NCBI RefSeq assembly: GCF_029223485.1
Contig: NZ_JARHTP010000010.1
Span: 1 to 64,000, forward strand
DNA from: Streptomyces coacervatus
GTDB lineage: Bacteria; Actinomycetota; Actinomycetes; Streptomycetales; Streptomycetaceae
Direction: 5' to 3'
Length of the DNA: 64,000 nucleotides
Below are positions 1-8,344 of this stretch, piece by piece (position 1 is the first letter of the stretch; each line of letters opens with the position of its first letter). Made by a program: the position numbers and the translations under genes. The notes beneath the pieces are model-generated. The model was not told the origin of the DNA, searched no databases, and saw nothing but the letters and a program-made list of their open reading frames with translations.

Positions 1-1
1 C

Positions 2-661
2 CTCCGCACCCCCGGAGGCCCGACCGCCCGCCACCCCAGCCGCAGCCGCCGCCGTACTGTGTTCGTAGCCGTCACCGGCCTGGTCGCCGCCGGTGCCCTG
101 GTCGCCGTAGCCCTACTGATGAACTCCGGGTCGCCCGGAGCGAACCGCACGGCATCCTCGACGTCACCCACGACATCCGCCACCACACCGGCAGGCAGCC
201 CATCGTCCACAGTGGAAGGCACGTCCAGGCCGCAGACCCTGCCGCCGGGCACGCACCGGGAGGCCGGCGGTTTCGCGTGGGCGCCTCCGCAGGGCTGGCG
301 GCGGGATCTGAAGACGGGGGCGGAGGTGCACTACACGTCCCCCGACGGCGCACAGGAGCTCGTGGGCAAGTCGTCCCTCGCCCGCGGCGACCTGATGCAG
401 ACCTGGCAGCAGTCGGAGCAGAACGCCCACCGGGGCCAGGACTACCGGAAGATCCGCCTGGAGAAGACGACGTTCCGCGGCAACCCGGCGGTGGTCTGGG
501 AGTACACCTTCACCATGAAGGGCATCCCCTGGCACGCCCGGCTGCTGGGCTTCGACAAGGACGGAAAGTCGTACCAGATCAACACCTGGTACCAGCCGCA
601 GATCGAAACCCAGGCCCTCAAGACCTACGACAAGATCAAGAACAGCTTCGTGGTGCTCTGA
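2..661 (+). CDS. C-terminal part of a membrane protein, probably a Ser/Thr protein kinase
   Basis: The frame is open from the window edge, so the gene is cut at its 5' end. A GTG at 59 is an internal codon rather than a convincing start, because a Pro/Arg-rich stretch in the same frame precedes it. Visible parts are a Pro/Arg-rich juxtamembrane segment, one membrane helix (FVAVTGLVAAGALVAVALLM), a Ser/Thr/Pro linker and a compact extracytoplasmic domain of about 130 residues (GGFAWAPPQGW to NSFVVL). This layout and domain are what I recall for the C-termini of Streptomyces PASTA-less Hanks-type kinases. The kinase domain is outside the window, so the assignment is inferred. A bidirectional terminator follows. 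Confidence 0.6.
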   Translation, partial: LRTPGGPTARHPSRSRRRTVFVAVTGLVAAGALVAVALLMNSGSPGANRTASSTSPTTSATTPAGSPSSTVEGTSRPQTLPPGTHREAGGFAWAPPQGWRRDLKTGAEVHYTSPDGAQELVGKSSLARGDLMQTWQQSEQNAHRGQDYRKIRLEKTTFRGNPAVVWEYTFTMKGIPWHARLLGFDKDGKSYQINTWYQPQIETQALKTYDKIKNSFVVL

Positions 662-693
662 GGTGTGTGGCGAGCGGCGCTGTGAGCACGCAA

Positions 694-725
694 AAGGGGC
701 CCGCGGCGCTCACCACGGGCCCCTT
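694..725. terminator. Bidirectional hairpin between convergent genes
   Basis: A perfect 10-bp stem (AAGGGGCCCG with CGGGCCCCTT) and a 12-nt loop lie between two converging genes. The A-rich 5' flank serves as a T-tract for the minus strand. Confidence 0.75.
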
Positions 726-736
726 CGGCAGAACGG

Positions 737-2158
737 TCAGCCGGTCTTGACCTTCTCCTGAACGTCCGCCGAGGGTGCGCCCCCAACGACCGCCCGGCCG
801 CCCCCGCGCACCTTCTCCTTCACGAAGGCGACGACGAGCACGACCGCCGCGACGAGTAGCGACAGCAGTACGGTCTCGCGCCCGTCGTGCTCCGTGTCCG
901 TGAGCATGTAGCCCAGCACGAACACGATCAGCGCGGCCGTCGCCCAGGTCAGATACGGGTACAGCCACATCTTCACGACCAGCTTCTCCGGCGCCTCCGC
1001 CTGGATGATCTTCCGCATGCGCAGCTGCGAGAAGCAGATGACCAGCCATACGAACAGGGCGACCGCACCACTGGAGTTGATCAGGAAGAGGAAGACCGAG
1101 TCCGGGAACTTGTAGTTGAAGAACACGGCGACGAACCCGAAGACGACGGACACGAGGATCGCGGCCATCGGGACGCCCCGAGAGGTCGTCCTCGCGAACG
1201 CCCTCGGCGCGTCTCCCCGCTCGCCGAGCGAGAAGGCCATCCGGGAGGCCGTGTACAGACCCGAGTTGAGACAGGACAGCACCGACGTCAGCACGATGAA
1301 GTTCATGATCTGACCGGCGTGCGCGATACCGAGGGAGTCGAGGGCCGCGACGTAGGAGCCCTGCTTCTTGATCGACGGGTCGTTCCACGGCAGCAGGGTC
1401 ACGACGACGAAGATCGAGCCCAGGTAGAAGACCCCGATGCGCCAGATGATGCTGTTCGTCGACTTGGTGACCGCCCGCTGCGGGTCCTCGGACTCACCGG
1501 CGGCCAGGGTGGCGATCTCGCTGCCCATGAAGGAGAAGACGACGAGCAGGACACCGGTGAGGATGGCGCCGGGCCCGTTGGGCAGGAAGCCGCCGTGGCC
1601 GGTGAGGTTGCTCAGGCCGGCCTTGTGGCTGTCGACGCCCGGCAGCACACCGAAGACGGCGAGCCCGCCGACCACGATGAACGCACCGATCGCGACGACC
1701 TTGATCCCGGCGAACCAGAACTCGAACTCGCCGTAGGAACCGACCGAGACGAGGTTGGTGGCGGTCAGCACCGCCATCACGATCAGGGCCCAGCCCCACT
1801 GGGGAACGGCCGGCATCCACGCCGCCAGGATCTTGGCACCGGCGGTGGCCTCCACCGCGAGCACCACGACCCAGAAGAACCAGTAGAGCCAGCCGATGGA
1901 GAACCCGGCCCAGCGGCCGAGCGCCCGGTCGGCGTGCGCGGAGAACGACCCGGAGGTCGGGTTGGCCGCGGACATCTCCCCGAGCATCCGCATCACCAGC
2001 ACCACGAGCGTGCCGACGAGGGCGTACGAGAGAAGGATGCCGGGCCCGGCGGTGGCGATACCGGAGCTGGACCCGACAAACAGTCCGGCTCCGATGACAC
2101 CGCCGATGGCGATCATGGACAGATGTCGGTTTTTCAGTCCGGCCTGGAGACCAGTCAT
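737..2158 (-). CDS. Amino acid permease (APC family, GABA-permease type)
   Basis: A 473-residue cytoplasmic-membrane transporter expected to import an amino acid by proton symport. The N-terminus (KNRHLSMIAIGGVIGAGLFVGSS) carries the GVIGAGLF signature of helix 1 of the GabP/AnsP/ProY group. About twelve hydrophobic segments follow, including FSFMGSEIATLAAGESEDP in the usual helix 6 region, and length fits the family. The start is the ATG at 2156-2158, preceded on the minus strand by a purine-rich GGAATTCCCCC stretch. The gene stands alone, convergent with the upstream kinase fragment. Substrate cannot be read from sequence: GABA, proline, asparagine and aromatic amino acids are all possible. 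Confidence 0.88.
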   Translation of the reverse strand: MTGLQAGLKNRHLSMIAIGGVIGAGLFVGSSSGIATAGPGILLSYALVGTLVVLVMRMLGEMSAANPTSGSFSAHADRALGRWAGFSIGWLYWFFWVVVLAVEATAGAKILAAWMPAVPQWGWALIVMAVLTATNLVSVGSYGEFEFWFAGIKVVAIGAFIVVGGLAVFGVLPGVDSHKAGLSNLTGHGGFLPNGPGAILTGVLLVVFSFMGSEIATLAAGESEDPQRAVTKSTNSIIWRIGVFYLGSIFVVVTLLPWNDPSIKKQGSYVAALDSLGIAHAGQIMNFIVLTSVLSCLNSGLYTASRMAFSLGERGDAPRAFARTTSRGVPMAAILVSVVFGFVAVFFNYKFPDSVFLFLINSSGAVALFVWLVICFSQLRMRKIIQAEAPEKLVVKMWLYPYLTWATAALIVFVLGYMLTDTEHDGRETVLLSLLVAAVVLVVAFVKEKVRGGGRAVVGGAPSADVQEKVKTG

Positions 2159-2362
2159 AGGGGGAATTCCTTTGCGCCGGGTGAGCGGTCCCGTACGGAT
2201 CGCGTACGAGTCGGTCCAGTGAAACGGAGGCAGATGGATTCGTGAACCTTTGAATCCGGATCGTTACTTGAGGTTTCCTTGAGGTTCGTTGGCTGCAGTG
2301 GCGATTTCCCTGCCCGGCACCCGAAGCTGCCGCCCGGAAACAGCCATGTCACACTCGGAGCC

Positions 2363-2848
2363 ATGCGCGTGTATCTCGGCTCCGACCATGCGGGCTTCGA
2401 ACTCAAGAACCACCTCGTCGAGTGGCTCAAGGCAGCAGGCCATGACCCCGTCGACTGCGGCCCCCACATCTACGACGCCCAGGACGACTACCCGCCCTTC
2501 TGCCTCCGCGCCGCGGAGCGGACGGCAGCGGACCCCGACTCCCTCGGCATCGTGATCGGCGGCTCCGGAAACGGCGAGCAGATCGCGGCGAACAAGGTCA
2601 AGGGCGTACGGGCCGCTCTCGCCTGGAGCGAGGAGACGGCGTCGCTGGGCCGCCAGCACAACAACGCCAACGTCGTGGCGGTGGGCGCACGCATGCACAC
2701 CCAGGAGGAGGCGACAAAGTTCGTCGAATCCTTCCTGGGCACCCCGTTCTCAGGCGACCCCCGCCACATCCGCCGCATCGACATGCTCACGGACTACGAG
2801 ACAACGGGCGATTTGCCCGCGATCCCGCCCCACCACCCGCAGCAGTAG
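2363..2848 (+). CDS. rpiB: Ribose-5-phosphate isomerase B
   Basis: A 161-residue enzyme interconverting ribose 5-phosphate and ribulose 5-phosphate in the non-oxidative pentose phosphate pathway. The start is the ATG reading MRVYLGSDHAGF; the longer open frame from 2279 has no conserved sequence. SDHAGFELK (residues 7-15) is the substrate-binding motif. The active-site loop reads GGSGNGE (66-72). Actinobacterial RpiB enzymes lack the catalytic cysteine of E. coli and use the glutamate of this loop (Glu75 in M. tuberculosis), and E72 occupies that place here. The C-terminus (about 30 residues beyond RRIDML) is Pro/His-rich and likely disordered. Confidence 0.93.
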   Translation: MRVYLGSDHAGFELKNHLVEWLKAAGHDPVDCGPHIYDAQDDYPPFCLRAAERTAADPDSLGIVIGGSGNGEQIAANKVKGVRAALAWSEETASLGRQHNNANVVAVGARMHTQEEATKFVESFLGTPFSGDPRHIRRIDMLTDYETTGDLPAIPPHHPQQ

Positions 2849-2878
2849 TCGTTTCAGCCGGTCGGGGGCTTGGGCTTT

Positions 2879-2950
2879 CAGCCCGTCCGGCGTTTGAGGA
2901 CGAGGCCGTTCAGGCCGATCGGGGGTCCAGGGGGCAGAGCCCCCTGGGGA
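2879..2950 (+). repeat. Dispersed Streptomyces intergenic repeat, family B, copy 1
   Basis: The element contains CAGCCCGTCCGGCGTTTGAG, then GACGAGGCC, and ends in a GGGGGCAGAGCCCCC hairpin. The same arrangement occurs inverted at 41640-41710. It lies between rpiB and the glycosylase gene and looks like a mobile or amplified hairpin unit that may also act as a terminator for rpiB. Confidence 0.7.
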
Positions 2951-3050
2951 TGGGAACGGGTAAGGGCGGCGGGGGCGAGCTGCATCCATCAGCGGCTCCG
3001 CCGCGGGCCCCACGCCCGCCCCCACCCACAGACGAACAGGAGCAGCCACC

Positions 3051-3860
3051 GTGCCTGAGGGGCACACGATTCACCGTCTGGCCAAGGACTACGCCGCCCG
3101 CTTCCTCGGCACGACCCCCCACGTCACCAGCCCCCAGGGCAAATTCTCCGACGCGGCAGAACTCCTCACCACCGCCGAACTCACCCACACCGAGGCCCAC
3201 GGCAAACACCTCTTCCTGGGCTTCCGGGACACCGACTGGGTCCACATCCACCTGGGCCTCTTCGGCAAGGTCACCTTCGGCGACACCCCCGCACCCCCAC
3301 CCACGGACACCGTCCGCCTCCGCCTCGCCGACACCACGTCGTATGTCGACCTCCGCGGCCCCACGACCTGCGCCCTCATCACGGACGCCGAGAAGCAGGC
3401 GATACACGACCGCCTGGGCCCCGACCCCCTCCGCGAGGACGCCACCCCACAGACGGCGTACCGCCGAATCTCCCGCAGCCGTACGACGATCGCCGCACTC
3501 CTCATGGACCAGAAGGTGATCGCCGGCGTGGGCAACGTCTACCGCGCCGAGGTCCTCTTCCGCCACGGCATCGACCCGTACCGCGCAGGCAAGGACATCA
3601 CCCCCGCCGAGTGGGACGTGATCTGGACGGACCTCGTCGAGCTCATGCACGAGGGCGTCCGCAACAACCGCATCGACACCGTCCGCCCGGAGCACACCCC
3701 GGAGGCGATGGGCCGCCCGCCGCGCGTCGACGACCACGGCGGCGAGGTGTACGTCTACCGACGGGCCACGCTGCCCTGCCACATCTGCGGCGCCGAGATC
3801 CGCACCGCCGACCTCGCCGCCCGCAACCTGTTCTGGTGCCCCACCTGCCAGCCCCGCTGA
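3051..3860 (+). CDS. Fpg/Nei family DNA glycosylase (endonuclease VIII-like)
   Basis: A 269-residue base-excision-repair glycosylase/AP lyase expected to remove oxidised pyrimidines. The GTG start with AGGAG nearby gives a mature N-terminus PEGHTIHRL, where P2 is the Schiff-base nucleophile and E3 the catalytic acid. K52 (HGKHLFLGF) is the conserved beta-hairpin lysine. MDQKVIAGVGNVYRAE is the helix-two-turn-helix signature, and a C-terminal zinc finger uses C243, C246, C263 and C266. PEGH rather than PELPE points to the Nei/Nei2 branch rather than MutM. The gene converges with the acetyltransferase gene downstream. Confidence 0.92.
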   Translation: MPEGHTIHRLAKDYAARFLGTTPHVTSPQGKFSDAAELLTTAELTHTEAHGKHLFLGFRDTDWVHIHLGLFGKVTFGDTPAPPPTDTVRLRLADTTSYVDLRGPTTCALITDAEKQAIHDRLGPDPLREDATPQTAYRRISRSRTTIAALLMDQKVIAGVGNVYRAEVLFRHGIDPYRAGKDITPAEWDVIWTDLVELMHEGVRNNRIDTVRPEHTPEAMGRPPRVDDHGGEVYVYRRATLPCHICGAEIRTADLAARNLFWCPTCQPR

Positions 3861-3910
3861 CCGGCTGCCAAGCGCTCCGCGGGTTGTGCCGCGACGGGCC
3901 GTCTGTCATC

Positions 3911-3962
3911 TGCGGGCCCGTCGTGGCTGGTCGCGCAGTTCCCCGCGCCCCTTCAGGGCGCT
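3911..3962 (-). repeat. Dispersed intergenic repeat, family A, copy 1
   Basis: Read on the minus strand it is AGCGCCCTGAAGGGGCGCGG followed by GGAACTGCGCGACCAGCCAC. Three further copies lie at 7084, 11267 and 18185. It begins with a short hairpin (GCGCCC/GGGCGC type) and sits in the gap between converging genes. Confidence 0.8.
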
Positions 3963-3993
3963 GTCGTACCGCAGCGGACTTCGCCGGAACCGC

Positions 3994-5232
3994 TCAGAAC
4001 CCGTGCGCCAGCCAAGGCGCCACCGTCGAAGCAAACGCCAGCGACGCCTCCGCGAGCGCGCCCTGCCGCAGCTCCCGCACCCGCCCGGCCGCGGCGAGCG
4101 CGTCGAGGGTCACGCCACCCAGGTAGGCCGACCCCAACTCCCGTACGGACAGGGCGAGATCGGCGGCCTCCTCCGTACGCGTGCAGGACGCGCCCTTGTG
4201 GTCGCCGGCCAGCCGCCAACGCCCGCTGTTCCAGGGGCAGAAGGCGTCCTCGACCTCCAACACCACGTCCACCGGTGCCTGATACGTCCGGGCCTCCAGG
4301 GCGGCCCCGACATCCACCAGCCGTACATGCAGCGAGTCCCGGACCAGCAGCGTGCAGCGCCGGATGTCGGACGCCAGGTACTGCCACGGCTCGTCCAGCG
4401 GTCGCCGCCGCGCGTCGATCTTCGACGTCAGGTCGATCTCGAACAGAAACCGCCACAACGCCGCATGCGCCGCCGGGTCCAACGCGTCCACGTCCTGCGC
4501 GACCACCGTGCCCTTGGGTCCCGAGGCCTCCCAGTCACCCTTGATCCGGAAGCGCGCGTACCCGACGACCTCGCCGCCCCGCTCGGCGAGCACGCACTGC
4601 AGCGGCGACGCACCGTCCCGCTCGCTCTCCGGGTCGAGCAGCCACAGCCGCTCCCAGCCCGGAATCCGCGCCACCATCCCCGGCCGCCGCGCGACCAGTT
4701 GCGCGTACACCGCCTCGCAGGCGTCGAGTGCGTCGGCCGGTTCGGCGTATCGCAGCCGTACGTCATCGGTGCCGGGCGGCACGGACAGCCGTACGCGTGT
4801 CGTGTCGATCTCGGCGTTGACGTGGTACGTCCCGACGCCGTACCCGAACCGCCCGTAGATCACGGGTTCGGACGCCGTCAGGACGGCCAGCGGCTCGCCC
4901 CAGGACCGTACGTCGTCCAACTGGCGCCGCATCATGGACGTCAGCAGCCCGCGCCGCCGGTGCGTGGCGGCCACGCTCACCATGGTGACGCCCGCGGCGG
5001 GCACCGCGGCGCCGCCGGGCACGGTCAGCCGGAAGGAGAACGCCCCCGCCGTCCCCACGCACACATCACCGTCCCAGGCGCCGATGGAACGGTCCGTCTC
5101 GGTGAGCTCGCGCCACAGCGCCCGCTCCTCGGCCGACTCCGGAACCCCGCCGAAGGCGCGGATCAGGTTGTCGTACCACTCGTCCCAGTCGTCCTGGCGC
5201 AGCACGCGCAAGTCAGTCACGTCAGTCCCCAT
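3994..5232 (-). CDS. GNAT N-acetyltransferase of the Eis type
   Basis: A 412-residue protein with the three-part Eis layout: an N-terminal GNAT domain with the acetyl-CoA loop (VSVAATHRRRGLLTSMM, near residue 90), a second degenerate GNAT fold, and a C-terminal SCP2-like domain. The chain ends in ...WLAHGF. Mycobacterial Eis uses its C-terminal phenylalanine carboxylate as the general base, and the terminal F is kept. Y in the EPVIYGRFGYG stretch matches the region of the Eis general acid. Family members acetylate amines, including aminoglycosides at several positions; the natural substrate here is unknown. The gene runs opposite to its neighbours. Confidence 0.85.
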   Translation of the reverse strand: MGTDVTDLRVLRQDDWDEWYDNLIRAFGGVPESAEERALWRELTETDRSIGAWDGDVCVGTAGAFSFRLTVPGGAAVPAAGVTMVSVAATHRRRGLLTSMMRRQLDDVRSWGEPLAVLTASEPVIYGRFGYGVGTYHVNAEIDTTRVRLSVPPGTDDVRLRYAEPADALDACEAVYAQLVARRPGMVARIPGWERLWLLDPESERDGASPLQCVLAERGGEVVGYARFRIKGDWEASGPKGTVVAQDVDALDPAAHAALWRFLFEIDLTSKIDARRRPLDEPWQYLASDIRRCTLLVRDSLHVRLVDVGAALEARTYQAPVDVVLEVEDAFCPWNSGRWRLAGDHKGASCTRTEEAADLALSVRELGSAYLGGVTLDALAAAGRVRELRQGALAEASLAFASTVAPWLAHGF

Positions 5233-5394
5233 GAACCATGCCTACCAGGGCATTGCGGGACGAGCGAGGGAATTTCGTCTTGGCGGACCCGCAACGGCTT
5301 TCTGTGAAGTTCACTGTGAAGTTGAACCTCGGACGGGGGACAAGTGGGACCTCCCGTGCCAAGCAGCTGGTCCGATGGATAGGGTCCCGAACTA

Positions 5395-6612
5395 ATGGCA
5401 GCAGGACGAGAGCGGCGCGCAGCAGCCGAGACGTTCACGGCCCGGTTGAAGATGCAGTGGCACCGGGCCCGCGTCGGCCTGCGCAGAAGCGCTGTGGACT
5501 ACTTCCGTGGGGACGGTTCGGACTGGGTCGCGCTGGCCGGTCTGCTGCTCACCGTCCCGCTGATCGCGGCCGTCACGCTCGCCAACTCGGTGTGGTGCTC
5601 CCCGGCCGTGCTGGTCCTGCCGATCGTCGCGGGCGGCCTGCTGCTGCGCCCGGCGAGCCTGCTCGGTCTGTATGCGGCCGCGGCCACGGCACTGATCGTG
5701 GAGTCGGTGAAACTGGGGCCCTATACGGAGGGCCCTTCCCGTGTCACCCCGGGCGTGGTGCTGGTGGTGGCCGCCTGCGGCTTCTTCGGTCTGCTCATCG
5801 CCCAGTTCCGCAGCCGGGTCGGCGTGCCCTGGCGGCGCGGCGGCACGATGCTCTTCGACCTGCGCGAACGCATCCGGGTGCAGAGCAAGCTCCCGCAGCT
5901 GCCGGTGGGCTGGCACCGCGAGATGGCGCTGCGCCCGGCGGGCGGCCAGTCCTTCTCGGGCGACTTCGTGGTCGCGGCGCGCACGAACGGCGGCCGCACG
6001 ATGGAGGTCGTCCTGACGGACGTGTCCGGCAAGGGCATGGACGCGGGTTCGCGTGCGCTGCTGCTGTCGGGGGCATTCGGCGGCCTGCTGGGCTCACTGC
6101 CCCCGCATGCATTCCTCCCGGCGGCCAACGGCTACCTCCTCCGCCAGGACTGGGACGAGGGCTTCGCCACCTCCATCCACCTGGTCCTGGACCTCGACTC
6201 GGGCGACTACGAGCTCTACTCCGCGGGCCATCCGCCGGGTCTCCAGCTCAGCGCGGGCAGCGGCCGCTGGGAGGAGAAGGCGGCCGAGGGCCCGCTCCTG
6301 GGTGTGTACGACGGCGCGCAGTTCGACCCCGTGAAGGGCTCGCTCCGCCCCGGTGACGTGTTGATGCTGTTCACAGACGGCCTTGTGGAGACCTCCGACC
6401 GGGACATCGTCGAGGGCATCGACCGCCTCACGGGCGAGGCCGACCGCTATGTCGCCGGCGGCTTCCACGGCGCCGCCTGGCACCTCATCGAGGCGGTGGC
6501 CAGGGACGTGAACGACGACCGCGCGCTGCTGCTGATCTGCCGGGAGGGCCCGACGGCAACGGCTCAGACGGCCCAACAGCCGCCGCTGCGAAAGGCGGCA
6601 CTGGACGAGTGA
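5395..6612 (+). CDS. Membrane-anchored PP2C-type (SpoIIE/RsbU) protein phosphatase
   Basis: A 405-residue protein with an N-terminal membrane domain of about three helices (residues ~45-135) and a cytoplasmic PPM phosphatase domain (~165-395). The metal-binding motifs are visible as SGDFVVAARTNGG and LTDVSGKGMDAG, followed by SAGHPPGL and LFTDGLVE. The family dephosphorylates anti-anti-sigma factors or other Ser/Thr-phosphorylated proteins, often with kinase/STAS partners; none is encoded nearby. A TAGGGT box 9 nt before the ATG suggests a very short leader. Its TGA overlaps the GTG of the next gene, so the two are translationally coupled. Confidence 0.88.
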   Translation: MAAGRERRAAAETFTARLKMQWHRARVGLRRSAVDYFRGDGSDWVALAGLLLTVPLIAAVTLANSVWCSPAVLVLPIVAGGLLLRPASLLGLYAAAATALIVESVKLGPYTEGPSRVTPGVVLVVAACGFFGLLIAQFRSRVGVPWRRGGTMLFDLRERIRVQSKLPQLPVGWHREMALRPAGGQSFSGDFVVAARTNGGRTMEVVLTDVSGKGMDAGSRALLLSGAFGGLLGSLPPHAFLPAANGYLLRQDWDEGFATSIHLVLDLDSGDYELYSAGHPPGLQLSAGSGRWEEKAAEGPLLGVYDGAQFDPVKGSLRPGDVLMLFTDGLVETSDRDIVEGIDRLTGEADRYVAGGFHGAAWHLIEAVARDVNDDRALLLICREGPTATAQTAQQPPLRKAALDE

Positions 6613-7082
6613 CCGGAACCCCTGGGGAGCCGATGCCCCTGACCGAGGTCGAGGCCACCGCCCGTGCCGCCCACGAAGGGCAGACGGACAAGGCGGGACG
6701 GCCGTACGCCGAGCACCTCCGGGCCGTCGCCGAGGGCGTACGCGCGCGTGGCGGCGACGAGGAGCAGATCGCGGCAGCCTGGCTGCACGACGCCATCGAG
6801 GACGACGCACTCTCCGCACAGTGGCTGGAGCAGGCCGCGCTGACCCACCGCACGAAGAACATCGTGCTCGCGCTCACCAAGCGCCCAGGGGAGAGCCCGG
6901 AGAAGTACGCCCAACGGATCCTCGCCACACCGGGCGCCCTCCTGGTGAAGGAGGCAGACCTGGCCCACAACGCAAACCCGTCCCGCCTGTCCCGCCTCGA
7001 TGACGAGGCCACCCGGAAACGACTGACCGAGAAGTACACGAGGATGCGCGCACTTCTCGGTCTTGAACTGCCGCCGGTCTAG
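6609..7082 (+). CDS. HD-domain phosphohydrolase (RelA/SpoT-type HD fold)
   Basis: A 157-residue metal-dependent phosphohydrolase-like protein. It shows the HD signature as AAHEGQ, then AEHLRAVAEG and WLHDAIEDDALS, with a later EADLAHNANPSRL segment supplying the final metal-ligand aspartate. This order resembles the hydrolase half of RelA/SpoT and small alarmone hydrolases, but substrate specificity cannot be read. The GTG start overlaps the stop of the PP2C phosphatase gene by 4 nt (GTGA). A second possible start is the ATG at 6642 (MPLTEVEAT). The overlap makes a shared signalling role plausible but unproven. Confidence 0.8.
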   Translation: MTGTPGEPMPLTEVEATARAAHEGQTDKAGRPYAEHLRAVAEGVRARGGDEEQIAAAWLHDAIEDDALSAQWLEQAALTHRTKNIVLALTKRPGESPEKYAQRILATPGALLVKEADLAHNANPSRLSRLDDEATRKRLTEKYTRMRALLGLELPPV

Positions 7083-7083
7083 G

Positions 7084-7136
7084 AGCGCCCCGTAAGGGGC
7101 GCGGGGAACTGCGCGATCAACCACGACGCACCCGCA
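7084..7136 (+). repeat. Dispersed intergenic repeat, family A, copy 2
   Basis: AGCGCCCCGTAAGGGGCGCG continues into GGGGAACTGCGCGATCAACC. It fills the gap between the converging HD-domain and acyltransferase genes. The first half is a self-complementary hairpin (GCGCCCC/GGGGCGC) that could terminate transcription. Confidence 0.8.
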
Positions 7137-7165
7137 GACGCCAGACGACAAAGCGTGGCAAATGC

Positions 7166-8344
7166 TCAGGTGCGGGCCATCTCGCGCTCCCGCGCCAGTT
7201 CACCCGCATCCCGCCGGAAAGCCCACTTCATCTCAGGCTCCATGGCGAACTTGAAGACCCACCGCACCGGCCGGGTGCACAGGAACGTCACGGCCCCGGC
7301 AAAGACCACAGTCACAAAGATCTCACCGAGCGGCCGGTGCAACCACTTCGGCTCGAACCAGCCGTAGAAGTCCCCGGCCTTCACCAGGAACCCATGCAGC
7401 AGATAGCCGTAGAGCGTGCCCGCGCCGAGCGCCGTGAACCACATCCTCCGGCGCGGCACCCACGCGAAGAAGCAGGCGGTCAGCAGCAGCGAGCAGCCGA
7501 ACAGGGCGAGCACCATGACCGGCCCGGTCCACCACGGCGCGGCCAACTCCTGGGCGGCGTCCCGGTGGTAGAACCACGCGGTGTTCATCCGCGGCACCGC
7601 CCACCAGCCGACGGCCAGCGCGGTCGCGAAGACCGGCACCGCCAGTATCCGCATCTTCCGGGTGCGCACCATCCGGAAGTGCTCGGGCTTCATGCACAGG
7701 CCAAGCACGAAGTACGGCAGGAACTGCAGGACACGCTGGAGGTCGAGGTCGTTGCCGATCTCCGGCGAGACCGACCCGAACATCGCGATGCCGAGCGCCA
7801 CGGGCAGCGGCCATCGCAGGGACTTCCACAGCGGGGTCGTCAGGCGCCAGATGAACAGCGCGACCAGGAACCAGGTCAGGTACCAGGGGTCGAGCAGACT
7901 GACCGTCATGCCCGGGTCGTGGTCGCCGTAGCGCTTGAAGAGCGAGTACGCCGTCTCGAAGACGACATACGGCACGAGGACACCGGTGACGAGGCGTCTG
8001 AGGCGGTCGGGGCGCATGTCGAAACTGCGCGAGAAGTAGCCGGAGATGATGATGAACGCCGGCATGTGGAAGCAGTACACGACCGTGTACACGCCCTCCA
8101 AGATGCGGCTGTCACCCTTCAGGGGCTCCCAGGAGTGGCCCATCGCCACCAGCACGATGGCGAGGTACTTCGCGTTGTCGAAGAACGAGTCGCGCTCTTT
8201 GCCGGGTTTGGTGGACTTAGTGGATTTGGTGGGCTTGTTCTGCTGTTCCTGCGGTGAGCGCGGACTCGGCACTCCCGACGCCGGCGGCTGTGCCGGAGGG
8301 AGCGGCGCTCTGTTCTGGCCGTGCGGTTGCAACGAGTTCGTCAC
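7166..8344 (-). CDS. Acyltransferase family 3 membrane protein
   Basis: A 392-residue integral membrane protein of the acyltransferase-3 / fucose 4-O-acetylase-like group. After a Pro/Gln/Lys-rich cytoplasmic start (residues 1-50, with KPTKSTKSTKPGK) comes FFDNAKYLAIVLVAMGHSWEPL, which contains the conserved helix-1 histidine of the family. About ten transmembrane helices follow. Such proteins O-acetylate cell-surface glycans or secreted compounds. The neighbourhood does not identify the substrate. The gene converges with the HD-domain gene. Confidence 0.8.
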   Translation of the reverse strand: MTNSLQPHGQNRAPLPPAQPPASGVPSPRSPQEQQNKPTKSTKSTKPGKERDSFFDNAKYLAIVLVAMGHSWEPLKGDSRILEGVYTVVYCFHMPAFIIISGYFSRSFDMRPDRLRRLVTGVLVPYVVFETAYSLFKRYGDHDPGMTVSLLDPWYLTWFLVALFIWRLTTPLWKSLRWPLPVALGIAMFGSVSPEIGNDLDLQRVLQFLPYFVLGLCMKPEHFRMVRTRKMRILAVPVFATALAVGWWAVPRMNTAWFYHRDAAQELAAPWWTGPVMVLALFGCSLLLTACFFAWVPRRRMWFTALGAGTLYGYLLHGFLVKAGDFYGWFEPKWLHRPLGEIFVTVVFAGAVTFLCTRPVRWVFKFAMEPEMKWAFRRDAGELAREREMART

